From Gossypium raimondii (lineage: Eukaryota > Streptophyta > Magnoliopsida > Malvales > Malvaceae), in contig NC_068575.1 of the NCBI RefSeq assembly GCF_025698545.1, positions 58,289,980 through 58,353,979 of the forward strand: DNA of 64,000 bases. The letters are read 5' to 3'. Of this stretch, positions 29,387 through 41,479 are shown piece after piece (the stretch's first letter is position 1; each line of letters begins with the position of its first letter). A program made the position numbers and the translations under genes. The notes under the pieces were generated by a model. That model made no database searches. It was not told the origin of the DNA and worked only from the letters and a program-made list of their open reading frames with translations.

Positions 29387-32300
29387 TGTAACACCCCTTA
29401 CCCGTATCCAACACCGGAATAGGGTACGAGGCATTACCAAAACACATACACTTGTAAACGTATTTAACCGAGTTATAAAATTTCATCTAAATTAAAACTT
29501 TCAAAATGATTAACATGTTTCTATAACTTTTCACAATATATTCTCAAAATATTATAATCATAATAATTAGGGCCTACGAGACCCGATACATACTCATGCA
29601 ATTTAATGCTTCATTTCCATTTCATTCAATTCGCAATTTCTCATGCTCACAATTTAAATCATATCACTAGCAATTTCCATTTAATTCACGTACAATTCAA
29701 TGACATTAAGTTCAACACTAATACGTATTTACCATTTAACTCAACGTTTATCGATTATACCATTCAATAACACATTTATGAAATTCTCAATTTTGAAATG
29801 AAAATATCACTTTAGCTTAAATAACAACATCATCCTGGTATAAATACGCTACCACTTATCCATTTACTTTAATTTTTTTGGGCCCATTTGTCACTTACAA
29901 TCCTTAATCAAATTAGGGAACAGTTACGGAAAATTGAGTACTTCACTTCAACTTTGCCATAGTATAACTATGGTTTTACGTATGATCACTTATCACTTGT
30001 CCCTGATCAGATAAGTGTAGCTAGGCTACCACTTATCACTTTGTCACTTGATGAGATAAGTGTAGCTAAAGCTACCACTTATCACTTTGTCACTTGATCA
30101 GATAAGTGTAGCTAAAGCTATCACTTATCACTTTGTCACTTGTCACTGATTAGAAGTACTCAAATTCGGCGTTCCGCTCAATTTGATCATTTATTCAATT
30201 TTCGCATTTTATTTTATTCTCATTTCATCAATAAATATATATTTCATCATACATTATATAATTCATGAAATTAACATTTAATCATTAAATTTCAGCCATA
30301 TGAACTTACTTTTCATTATCTTTCCACACTCGTTTTCTATGCACATCACACAAGATATAAACATATCATTCAACCATAGTCGCAAGCTAGTGTATTTAAA
30401 CATAACTCTTTTTTGGGCTAGCCACATAATAAACCATTTCAATGCATAACTTATAAATTTAACGTGGCATAGTCTAGCCACTACTTGGCCAAAGCCTAAG
30501 CATGTATACCAAATATGTTAGCCAAATACACATATAGCATAAGCATTATAAACATGGATGAGTACAACATTTATTCATGTATCAGGCTTACCAACATGTG
30601 TTAATTCATAAACCATTCATGACATTATTTCATGCCAAATCATATACGGATATACCATACACACATACAATGAAACTTTATTTTCACACACGAGCTTAAA
30701 CCATGACCAATAATACACAAATATAAGCATCATTTCTATTTCATCGTTTATCAATTATAATCAAGCATATGACCAATTATACACAAATCATTCATATATT
30801 TCCCAATTTTCCTCCACCTCCTCTCCATTCCTCATCCTTAATGTGTATAACACATTTAAACAACATTATTTATACTTTCACTATTTTCTTGTATGTAAAA
30901 TTCAAACTGTCTGTCTGAGTCAGAGTCACTATTTTTATCCGGAGATACAGAGCTCCAAATTAAGATCTGTAAATTTTCCCTAAAACTAGACTCACATATA
31001 TTCTTACCATAAAATTTTAAAATTTTTTGGTTTAGCCAATTAGTACAGTTTATTCTTTAAAGTTTCCCCTATTTCGCTGTCTGACAGCTCCGACCACTCT
31101 TCACTAAAAATGAATTATATAATTTTACAAAATTTCGATGATGTTTTCATTTGTTTCCTTTGAAAATAGATTCATTAAGGATTCTAAGCATATAAATTAT
31201 AACTCATAATTATTTTTCTTCAATTTTTGATGATTTTCCAAAGTCAGAACAGGGGAACCCGAAATCATTCTGACATTGTCTCACAAAATTTATTATATCT
31301 CATGATTTACAATTCCATTTCTTATACCGTTTCTTTTATAAGAAACTAGACTCAACAAGCTTTAATTTCATATTTTATTCACCCCCTAATTCAATTCCCA
31401 AAATTTTTCGTAATTTTTCAAAGTTATACTACTGCTGCTGTCCAAAACTGCTTTAGTGCAAAATGTTGTTTTCCATTTTGCCCCAAATTTCACAGTTTAT
31501 ACAATTCGGTCCTTTCTCAATTAACCCCTCAATTAATCTAATTTTCTCAATTAATACTTTACCTAGACATTATAAATTGTATCACAACTATTGAAATTCA
31601 GAATTTCCACATATAACTCTATCTTCAAACTCTTTTACTATTAGGTCCCAAACATTCACTTTCTATTAAATTCTTTCAATAAAATCAGCATGTGAACAAT
31701 TTAAAGCTCTAATTCCATGCTAAATCATCGTATACTTCCAGCATGTATTCATAGCAACTTTCAACTTCTTTCATAGAATAAAAAACTAATGAATACAATA
31801 AGTGGGCCTAGTTGTAAAAGTCACAAAAACACAAAATTTTCAAGAAATAATCAAGAATTGAACTTACCTGCAGTAAAAATAGGAAGAACCAGCTTAAGAA
31901 AACCCTTCTATGGTGTTTTTGCTGATGAGAATGCAGAAAAATAAAGAGAAATCTAGATAATTCCACATTGGTCCTAACTTTATTAAGTAAATTTTGCAAT
32001 ATTCCAATTTTGCCCTTAATTCTCCTTACTTTGTTGCTGATTTCATGCCTTTGCCGTCCAGCCCAAATAGACCTTGGGTCTATTTGTCTTTTAAGCCCTC
32101 TTCCTTTTTATCATTTAAGCTATTTAATCATTTCCCATAATTTTACATTTGTTACAATTTAGTTCTTTTTGTTCAATTAATTATCGGAAATTTAAAATTT
32201 CTTAACGAAACTTTAATACTAACTTTTTAACACTACATAAATATTTATAAAAATATTTATGACTCGGTTTAAAATCCCAGAGGTCTCGATACCTCATTTT

Positions 32301-32539
32301 CGATTCTAATTATTTTAATATTTATTTCTAGTGTATTATTCACTATTTCAAAAATTTTCCTAACTTCACATTTAACTTATACTCACTAAATTAATAATAT
32401 TTTCTACCCATTTGTCGAATTTAGTGATCTCGAATCACCATTCCGACACCTCTGAAAATTTAGGCCATTACATTTTTTCTCGTCGGATTTGTGGTCCCAA
32501 AACCACTGTTCCGACTAGACCCAAAATCGGGCTGTTACA
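29387..32539. mobile_element. Solo LTR of a gypsy-type retrotransposon, 3,153 bp
   Basis: Begins TGTAACACCCC and ends GGGCTGTTACA, i.e. TG...CA with short inverted ends. It is flanked on both sides by the perfect 5-bp direct repeat ATATG (29382-29386 and 32540-32544), the size left by an LTR-retrotransposon integrase. No second LTR copy, primer-binding site, polypurine tract, gag or pol sequence is present inside, so a single LTR left by recombination is the simplest reading. Internally it has a short tandem repeat at 29987-30150. The family assignment (gypsy) is by resemblance to abundant cotton LTRs. Small ORFs within it are not believed. Confidence 0.85.
29987..30150. repeat. Tandem, self-complementary repeat inside the LTR
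   Basis: A unit of about 46 bases occurs just over three times. Each unit holds GATAAGTGTAGCT, a short spacer, and then its near-complement AGCTACCACTTATC, so every unit can form a hairpin. Confidence 0.85.
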
Positions 32540-32544
32540 ATATG
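32540..32544. repeat. Right 5-bp target-site duplication of the solo LTR
   Basis: ATATG, identical to bases 29382-29386. Confidence 0.85.
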
Positions 32545-33289
32545 AATTAAAAAATCATAATTAATAATATTATAAAAATAATATATAACATACTTTATTA
32601 TTTTTAAACTGCAATACATATTGAATGTGCTAAAATATCATTAGTGAAACAAATAATTTAATTATTCTTCAATAAAAAACAAAATATTAGGAGTAATAAA
32701 TAGCTTGATAATTATATTTCACATCCAAACATAATATTCATATATTAACAAAAAGTTACATGATTTCAGCTTCTATGTCATAATCCATATGTTAAATTTT
32801 ACAACATCAAAAATTGACAACATTGTAATGACATTCTATCATGTCATTATACCATCCAGATTTTTAATGGTCAGCAAGAAATCTTCTGATCCATTCTAAT
32901 CACACAGAAGAAGGTAAACTAAAGAAAATTAGCAATTTCGTTAGATGGTGAAGGAAGCAGTAACAAAAAGAGGTAGAAAAATTTTGTGGGTAAGAAAAAA
33001 TGGCAGAGAGAAAAATGAAAGGAACAGTGGAAGTGGGGAGACGTTTGAGTGTTTTTGAGGTAAGAATTTTGTGAGGGTAAGATAAGGTTCTTCAAGCATC
33101 GAATTAGTAATTGGTGGAGTGGGGAGAAAATAGAAATCACCAAATTTCCCTATATAAACCCGCAATGGAATACACCCTTAATAGGGTATTCCATTGAACC
33201 AAACAGCTGTTTGTGTGGACCTGCAGAATAGTCTTGTAATAGACTTGTTATGCAATTACATTGAACCAAACATCCCCTCATTGTTTTTA

Positions 33290-34240
33290 CCCAAAAGATG
33301 GAATTTGAGATTTTTTTCTATTTAATTTTAGTTAAAAATAAAACTCTGGTATAGTTATGCTTTAGCTCCTTAAAAGTTCAAATTGTCGTATAAAAGAAGT
33401 GATGTACTCAGTCATATCTTGCATGTCACATCAATAAACTTTTCACTATTTTTGAATGTCAAATAAGTGAAATTTTCAATACAAAAAATGTAAGCACGAG
33501 CAATCCAAATGCTTAAATAAACCTTTAACCTTATAAGTCCTTATTTGAATATTTAACATTATTTTTTCAACGGTTATCAATTTAACCTTAACCCAATATC
33601 GACTAAACTATTTCAGCTAACAGTAAACTTTCCACTGTATTTGGAGGATTATCATATACTTACAAACTTAAAACTCCAGTAATAGAATATTTAGCCATAT
33701 GATCATTATGAATTATTGGAATATAATGAATTTTTACTTTCCGACTCTTTCTTAGAATTTGATGTAACAAACCTAACTCTACCATACTTCTATTGTCTCC
33801 CCCATCAGTCAAAAATAATTCCATCAATAATGTATTATCACATTCAACCTCCTCGAATAGTGTACAGAAAATCGTTATTTTAATGAATTGTGCTTGTGTG
33901 TTGTCCCACGCAAAGGTTCCGTCGAAGCAAGCACTATTCCTTTGCGTTTACTTTTTAATTGAAGATGGGCAATATCATCCTCAATTCTTGTAAGGGATTT
34001 TGACTACATTGTTGATTACAACTTTAAGCCTGCATAAACATATAATATATAATGTATGGATTAAATGGTAATATGTCATTAAAAATAAAAACATTTTAAG
34101 TTTTTCTCTTAAATAAAATTCTTTACGTTAATTACATCAATAATTCCTAAATTTTGTTTAAAATTATTAAATTTCTAAATGTTATAAAATTATCATTAAT
34201 GTTATTAAATTATTATAAAATAATCATCTAACCATTCCTC
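33290..34240. other. Intergenic, A+T-rich
   Basis: Nothing is supported. The short plus-strand ORF at 33793-33993 has no recognisable domain. Confidence 0.4.
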
Positions 34241-34249
34241 TATTTTTTT

Positions 34250-34930
34250 CCATGTGAAACTGTTGTCTTCTCTTCTCTAAATCAGCTTACAAAGAAGCCT
34301 TTCTACCTACCCACTCTCAAGTCCTAAAGGATCCTAGTTGTTATTGTTGCCGCGCCGCTAGCCTTGCCGTCGGTGGCCATCTCCGGTCAACAATGCCATC
34401 AAACAGTTCCTCGTACTGTCCCCTTTCTATATCCCCAGTTGGAATTTCGCAAAATGCCCCTCAAAAATCAGTGTCGACTGTCGAGATTTTGTTTTCGACA
34501 CTTTATGGCTCTTATCTCTCTATTAGTCGTTGGAGAGACTTGAGATTCCGACAGATGCTTTTTCCATTTAAATCTCCCAAAGATTCATTGGAGGCCCCAA
34601 TTTCGAAATGACCAAAAATGGGTCTTTCCCTTTTTTCTTTTTTTGTCTTTTCTTGATTTCTCTCCTGTTTTCTTTGCAGATTTTTTATGGATTTGTTTGC
34701 CGTTGCCTTGGTGGGTCCATGGGTTCAGTGAGAACAATGGTTGAATCGAGGGGTGTAATGCTGTTTGTCAGTGATAGAAGACAGGTAAACGGTGACGGTG
34801 AAGGGTTAGTTTGCAGAATTTTGGAGCGAAAATGCGTGACATTTAACATGTCCGAACCGATTAGGAAAAGAATGGGTCCAATCAATGATACAAGGCATTG
34901 CAAAGTTGAATTGAAATTTCTTATATGAAA
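34250..34930 (+). other. GC-richer tract with two overlapping small ORFs of unknown nature
   Basis: After a C/T-rich stretch (34255-34330) comes a GC-rich segment (ccgcgccgctagccttgccg) and an ATG at 34393 opening 72 codons to 34611. A second ATG overlaps the first stop (34608) and opens 106 codons. The first product is Ser-rich with an RWRDLRFRQ block; the second begins with a membrane-like segment (FFFFCLFLISLLFSLQIF). I recognise neither. The composition looks like a leader plus a coding exon, but it could be a gene fragment carried by a transposon. Confidence 0.3.
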
Positions 34931-35329
34931 GGAAAGGAATCACAGATATAATAGAAGACTTTGAGATGAGTTAACATCAATTTTGAATTTAATCATTTGA
35001 CAACTTCTATCCCCCACCTTTATCCAAAAAAAGTGTAGTAATATAAACTTCTATTGTTACATTTTAATCCTGCAACCTGCTCTCTTTTTCTTCTTTTTCA
35101 ATCCAACCTATCCCAATCAGCAGGAATTTCATTTCTCTGCCAAATATTTTTACCATACAAAAGGGTAAGCAAGGGCTGCAACAAAACTAGCTCATCTTTC
35201 TACCTGCTCCTGCTCCTGCTCCACTCTGTTTTCAAATGACTATGAACCATCCTGCCTTCTATGTTGGCACCGTTCTTACCTGTTAAGATAATAAACCTCC
35301 TTAGCTAAAAAATCCACCACCAGCTTAAA

Positions 35330-38300
35330 TCAAAGATCCAATGGAGTTTCTGACTGATATCTTACATTTCCCAACTTGGCCTGGAAACTGAGTTCCACTT
35401 CCTTGCGAAGGCTTTCAACATCTGTAACATATTCTCTGTGATCTTCGTCCAACATCAAATCCTCCAGTTGCTTCTTCATCCTCTCCAAAGCATCATCCAA
35501 TCTACAAAACTCCTTGAAAACCATTGCTTCCGTTGTTCTAAGTTGCAGCAGGTTCTTAATTGCAACAAGCGCCTGTAAACTCAAAGGAACACGCAGTATA
35601 AATCAATGAAAAGAAATACCCACCATCGCATCAACAGTTGTTCATACATATAGGACACAAAAACATGAAAATGAGGCTAAACAACTACCTTCTCCTGGAG
35701 ATCAAGGTCACTTGATGCAGTTAAATCAACCACAGACTTCAAGAAGAATTGATTGCTGAAAAATGGCATCTCAGCTTTATCTATATTTTCTAACTGGCAC
35801 TCGGCCAGATCACCAACTAGAAATACAGCCTTCCTGCGTAACCTAGCATCCACGCTCAGACTGCTCAGTATGTCCTACAGATGGGAATGGTTGTCAATTG
35901 CAAATTGCAGGGATGCATAAAACAAAAGCAAATGCTAAATTTAATCTTATAGATCACCTGAAGCATCTTGTCTCCTGCCTCCGCAAAGAACAATTGCTGA
36001 CCAGCCACATTATTTCGGATCAAGGCTGAAACAGCATAAAATGCTTTAGTGGCTTCATCTGCGGAACTAGAATTCACCAGTTTCATTAATGTTGCCAATG
36101 CCCCAAGTTCCAGGACCTAAGAGTTAAGACAGGTAATTTTTTGCAAGTTAGTTGATGTCAAATATACCTAGCTCATAAGCCAAAGGGAAGATGATGTACC
36201 TGCTTCTGTACATATGGATTATTTTGACTTGCTTTCCCAAGTATCCATGCAGATAATTTCCTTACATCTGAGTCAGGGTGATCGAGCTCCCGAATAATCA
36301 CACCAAGCCCACCAAGTTTACACATATCTGATAGCACAACCTTAACAACGTGAGCCACATCTCTTTAAGCATAAAAATAGAAGCCTCGAAGAGAAATCAA
36401 AGATAGCGAGGATGAAGCAATTATGAGTAAATCAGGGGTGAAATACAGGTAGGGGTTACAAAGCCATAAAAATTATTGGACAAACCACAAACCTCAGCAT
36501 CTCATAATCTCAAATATCCATCATGAAAAAGACACTAGAAACGGAAACAGCTTAGTATTTAATTACTTATAACTACACCCAAAACCCTAATAAGCCTAGA
36601 ATCTTATCATGGAAAAGAAGTAAAATACAAAACTAACATAAATACACTAAATAACACAAAATAGTGTAATATATGTAAAGGTTACAATCTAACCCGCAAG
36701 ATATAAAACAAAGTCCAAGATCACTCAATCTCTTAACTGGCATATTTTCATTCTCCCTTAGTTGGGGAAAACTCAAATCTCAAATTTTGAAAAATTTAAG
36801 CAAAGAAATTTCCAGCACAATCCATAAATAGGACTGAATAACTTCACAAGTGGCACAAACAGATTCTACAACGCAACTTATACCTCATTCAAAGCGTTCT
36901 TTTTATTTTTTGGAAGAAAAATTTACAAAGCTTTTGAGAGACATAGGTAGCCGAATTACAGTGGACTATTATCTATTAGTGGCTCTAAAACTATAAACCC
37001 TAGCATTCTTTTCCAACGTCAATTTAGATCAATTAACCACTACTGTGGTCTCAATCGATATTTGTGCCCGTGTGTGTTTTACTTTTTAGACTACCATACT
37101 GTATCAAAATTTCACAACAAATGACCAAACAAATAAAATCTAAAGTAGTAACTAAAATTAGATAAAGCTCAATAATTTGCTGGTATTAGCCATGTGAAGT
37201 GGGTTAAATCTTGAAAGAATACTGTAAATATTATAGACATTCTCTTAGAGAAAGGGGTTAAATCTTACTGACAGAAGTTAGAATAATTAAATTTCAGGTT
37301 CAGTTAATAACAATAAAGTGAGATAAATAAACTGGGGAAAACATTCGTACCAAGATAAAATCTACATCTTTTAACATTCCAGAATTTTGCAGGCAAATAG
37401 ATACTCATGGCAATAATTCAGGCATTCAGAGCTAAACAGATATTATGGAAGGATGGGATAGATATAAATTCTTCAAGCTGCTAAGGAAACCAGCTATGGA
37501 CCAAATCACCGCTTACCATTTGCATTATCGATTGGCTCAACAAGTATCAAAAGCTCCTGCAAAGCACGGTGGCGATCCTCCAAAGACAAAGATGAATTGC
37601 TCAAGTCATCTAGTGCAATTTGCATCAACTGTGCATCTGATGGCATTTTTAACTTTTCCATCAGTTCCTGTGCAACAAAATGCATGGGTCATTATGTCAG
37701 ATATCACAAAAAAGCAAAATAAATGTATAAACTTCAAGCAACTGCAATAAAAATTAGAGAGAAGGTTGGCAAAGCTATTGCTGGTTTGTAGAAAGTAACG
37801 CATTGTCATTCGTTGCACATAGTAATATGTATCACTAACACACCATTTATTTAACTTTCACTCTGTTTATCTTTTCTGGAAATAAAGATTATGAAACGAA
37901 AATTTGGACATATAATAAAAGACAATGTCCTTTAATATCCATATATGTTTTCATATAGAAATCTTATTATAGAATATAGATTACAGATGCAATAACATCA
38001 GGCGAGAATAGCAGTTCAACACATTTATACAAAGACCACCCGCCCTGTACTGACTTGAAATATAGTCCCAATAACTAAATGACATTGTTGACTCAGTTGA
38101 TTCCTCTCAAATCATCACATTATGATAAATAAATTAGCAATAGAGATTTTAAAATTGAGAAATAAGATAAAGGACCTTTATTTCCAACTGACGCTGCCTA
38201 AGCTCCGAGGGAGAAAGACGTTGAACATCTTGCGCAGATTCCTTGAGTTTGGCCGGATCAGAATGACCTGATTCATAGAATACGATTGGAATAACGAATT

Positions 38301-38611
38301 TTTCCTCTGATTGTTAAAATGCTAGAAATATGGAGAAAAATCACCAAACCTATGGCCCACTGCAACATCCCTTCGAGGGAAGAAAATCCACCGTCAACGT
38401 CATCGGCGGCGGCGGTGGAGTCATCAGCGTGTCCAGCCTTGTGCATCAGATCCCCTTCCTCTTTGGCGGTGGACCAAATCAACGCTGCCGAAGATGACTT
38501 ATTTTCGCGCTCAACCGAAGTCGTCACTATCTCCGTTGCCATAAATAACAATAATAATGATATTAAAGCTGGAAACCGTTCCATATCAATCCTAGACCCT
38601 AATTTCGTCAC
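35330..38611 (-). CDS. Hsp70 nucleotide exchange factor, FES1/SIL1 (armadillo-type) family, probably ER-luminal
   Basis: Members bind the ATPase domain of Hsp70 (BiP in the ER) and speed ADP release. Minus-strand exons: 38350-38611, 38176-38267, 37517-37667, 36200-36327, 35958-36116, 35689-35874, 35330-35572. They total 1,221 nt, 406 codons plus stop from the first ATG, or 397 from the ATG at 38584. The N-terminus MERFPALISLLLLFMATEIV is a clear signal-peptide-like segment, unlike cytosolic FES1. The Fes1 domain follows (LEGMLQWAIGHSDPAKLKE, then LRQRQLEIKELMEKL). Armadillo repeats come next (LGGLGVIIRELDHPDSDVRK, LGALATLMKLVNSSSADEAT, SALIRNNVAGQQLF). The C-terminus ends TPLDL with no HDEL/KDEL signal. 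The start at 38584 places the hydrophobic segment at the very N-terminus and is preferred. Confidence 0.85.
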
Positions 38612-38739
38612 TACAGAAAATTTGATTTTCTCACTTGCAAACTACTCTGCTCCTTCTAGGGCTGAGCTTAAGCTTCAATGTTTTATTTTACTATTATCCT
38701 TTTCTAGAAAACCGTAAGACTCCGCTAGACTAAACATAG

Positions 38740-39840
38740 AAACATTTCTAGAGAGGTTGATGATGATACAGGACCAATAGAAATTGGCCATGTCAGCAAA
38801 AACATGTAAGCATATATTTTAATTTTAATAATTAATAACGTAAAATAAATGGGAAAACAAAAATATTATATGATTTATTTTATTAAAATACTTTTTAGTT
38901 AATATTATTTTGCTAATATACTAAAATATTTTTATTTCAATTTTATAATAATATAAAATTAACAATATTTTTGTAAATAGGCTAATACCTTTATGTATTA
39001 CTAGAAATTTTATCACACGAATAAAACTATCTATTTAAAATATATATATATGCATTTAAAAATAGCATACAATGAATAATAAAATATATGGCAGGAAATT
39101 AATAATTACACATATGTAATATGTGTGAAATTAAAATAAAAAATAGCTTAAATTGTAAGTAACAATAAATCAAATAGGTAAATACATTAGATTGAAAATA
39201 ATAAATGCACTTTAATTATTTATCACAGTATTATCACTCTTCTAAAACACATCAAAAGTTATTGAAGGAAATTCAAATATTAAAATTTAAATTATGACAC
39301 GCTCACGATGTGGATGAAAAATAAAATTATGTAACAAATATATTTGTAAAGAGATTATATAAGTAATAAATAAGGTTAAAGTATAAATGTGAAAATAAAA
39401 GAGATAAGGATTCAAATCTTATCATGTATGTATTTTAAACAAAATATAAAATGATAAAATACCTTTAAAATAATACAATTTACATTGTAAAGTGAAAGTA
39501 TTTTCATCTTTTTCAATTGAGTTGATATCCAATAAACACATGACATCAACTCACCAACGACTTTATAATAAGTACAGATAAGCAATCCAAAAAATAAATA
39601 TGTATTATATATATATATATAATATAAAATTAACAAAAAGTGCTTTTAAAATAATATAATTTATTTTTAAAGTGAGACTATTTTCAATATTCAATTAATC
39701 CGTGAGATAAGTATAAATGTGATATATGTATAACCATTAAAACAACCTTACGAGACAATTCAAAGTATGATTGGGTACTTTAGAGGAGTAGGTAAGCCAT
39801 ATCCATATCCAGAATATGCACATGAGATGAGAGGATGGAG
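38740..39840. other. Intergenic, A+T-rich
   Basis: No gene. A short TA-rich microsatellite lies near 39605-39622. The ORF at 39412-39636 is low complexity. Confidence 0.45.
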
Positions 39841-39849
39841 GAAGTCTTG

Positions 39850-40255
39850 GCCAGGCTTATTAGGCTTCTTCCTCTAATAAATGCTCAATTTCCTTGATCA
39901 TAATAGCAGAGGTTTCACTCTCACCATTCACCAATTCATTGTAAACCTTATACACTGTAAACACTGTAAGAAGGATGTGTTTTCTGGTTCACCACCATAT
40001 CTACTTTATTCATTGCTTTATGGACCTTCCTGTTAATTTTTAATAAACTATCTATTTTGGGGCCTTCGGCTGAGCCCAAAAACAATATATTGATATGCTC
40101 TTTATGGATTTACAAACCATGGCAAACCTGATACCAGATCACCCTCACCCAGTACTTTGTTGCCTATAGGCCAACTCTTGAGGGAACTGCATTTGTGCAA
40201 CATTTCTTTCAACTTACTAGCCACACTTGCCTTCCATTATCTTATTCTCCATCGA
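39850..40255 (-). pseudogene. Degenerate coding relic of unknown family
   Basis: On the minus strand, three coding-like stretches follow each other in different frames: WKASVASKLKEMLHKCSSLK with SWPIGNKVLGEGD; then LGSAEGPKIDSLLKINRKVH with KAMNKVDMVVNQKTHPSYSV; then NELVNGESETSAIMIKEIEH with LLEEEA and a stop. They have balanced composition and are more GC-rich than the flanks, but frameshifts separate them. It may be a decayed gene or exons with introns I cannot place. I do not recognise the family. Confidence 0.3.
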
Positions 40256-40831
40256 CTTCTTATACCACTCCCCTTTTTAACTTTTACATCTCTCAGTTTT
40301 CAATAACCTAACAGTATACTCATCAACAGCCATATAGGGACACGCAAACCTAGAATTCTATTAATTCTTCTAATTATAGACTTCGTAAATTTACATATCT
40401 GAACCTCATGTGATAGCAGGATTTAGGTTTAAATCACACTAATCATATTTATTGTTAAAACTTTACCCTCTGTTATAATTCAAAAAAAATCAAAATTTTC
40501 TCCAACTTAAGGTAGGGTGAGAAGAGATTATGATATTAGTAGGGATTGTATAATAAACATTTATTTAATTATTAAATAAATAAGATAATTTGTTGTGGCC
40601 TACTATAAAACATCTGAGTTTAAATTGAGAGGATAATGAAATTTGTCTGGATGATGAAAGTTAATAAAGGAAAATAAAGTAATTTGAACAATATTCACTT
40701 GGTAAAACAATAGAAAGAACATGAAATGGTAGATAATGATTGAAAAGTATTTCACCACATTAGACGGAGCTGTGACTGATCGAAAGTGTTGATATAAAAA
40801 ACATTTTTAAAAAAGCGCCGAGAAGAAGAAA

Positions 40832-40916
40832 GCTCTCTCAGAACAAAACTAGTTTCCAACATGAACAAATTCGGACAAGGCTGAAACTATTAGATTGAAG
40901 TTCAATCATCGAGAGC
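40832..40916 (-). ncRNA. Candidate C/D-box snoRNA-like sequence
   Basis: Read on the minus strand, GCTCTC (40916-40911) is followed at once by a C-box-like TCGATGA. About 65 bases later comes a D box CTGA, followed by GAGAGC (40837-40832), the exact complement of the first six bases. This is the terminal stem plus C/D kink-turn layout, at about 85 nt. The C box differs from the RTGATGA consensus at one position, and no clear C'/D' pair is seen. A run of T follows downstream. No rRNA target was identified. Confidence 0.3.
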
Positions 40917-41062
40917 ATATGCCGACTATTTCCGATGAAAAGTTCACTGCAGATAATAATTGAAAAATACAAGTAGGATGCATAAGATTGAAGAAAGAGG
41001 TTGAGATTAACCCATGGAAGCACAGATCTGAAACGCTGTAACTCGAAACGATGATATAATCT

Positions 41063-41252
41063 TCGACTACTGCTGCTGTTTCGTTCACCGCAATTTATAG
41101 CGGTCTAAAACCCTAAATATCGCCTCCATCTTTGCCAAAACCTATTAATCCGGCTTTCTTACGGTGTTAGACCCCATAATGGGCTTCACTAAAACACTTG
41201 ACCCATTTAAAACTTGGATCACACCTCTAAAATAATTGACCCATAATGGGCT
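41063..41252 (-). promoter_or_regulatory. Promoter with TATA, telo-box and two site II-like elements, reading leftward
   Basis: On the minus strand CTATAAATTG (41100-41091) is a TATA box. On the plus strand AAACCCTAA (telo-box) lies at 41108-41116, and TGGGCT words (site II-like) lie at 41180-41185 and 41247-41252. This combination is known from plant ribosomal-protein and snoRNA genes. No long ORF follows; the first ATG opens only 60 codons (41088-40906). It supports a short transcript towards 40830. Confidence 0.45.
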
Positions 41253-41302
41253 TTTTCTTTATTCTTTAATAAAACAATATCATGATTGACGTTTTAGTTA
41301 TT

Positions 41303-41450
41303 TAAGGTTTAGTTTGGATGAGTGGTGTGTTTATCTCTAGTAAACATAAAAACAACGGTGGTGGCGAGATAAATTACTATAGTGATGAGATTGAATATTA
41401 TAGTAGTGAGATTAGAAACAACGATGGGATATTTGAATTTAAACACAGCT
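41303..41450. mobile_element. Small MITE, family member 1
   Basis: The left end taaggtttagtttggatgag...gtttatctctag closely parallels the left end of the copy at 51272. The right end, 'caacgatgggatatttgaattt', corresponds to the 'gacgat..tcaaac' end of the family with divergence. Coding capacity is absent. Confidence 0.4.
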
Positions 41451-41479
41451 CTAGGGTTGAGGCAAGAATAGAAAATAAC

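Larger units (their letters stand above)
29048..33273. mobile_element. Non-autonomous TIR DNA element, split by a solo LTR
   Basis: The left terminus gtttggtttactgtaatgg (29051) and the reverse complement of the right terminus (gtttggttcaatgtaattg, ending near 33273) are inverted repeats. Further subterminal copies of GTTTGGTT..nTGGAAT occur at about 29127 and 29171 and, inverted, near 33195-33210. Removing the LTR and one target copy leaves about 1.07 kb without a credible transposase. The type (hAT-like or Harbinger-like) is not settled, because the target duplication is unclear. Confidence 0.5.

Noticed and set aside
31808..32162. Small ORFs inside the solo LTR
   Set aside because: Composition is that of LTR sequence, frames are short on both strands, and no retroviral domain is present.
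38319..38717. Plus-strand ORF of 132 codons
   Set aside because: Antisense of the first exon and leader of the FES1/SIL1-type gene.
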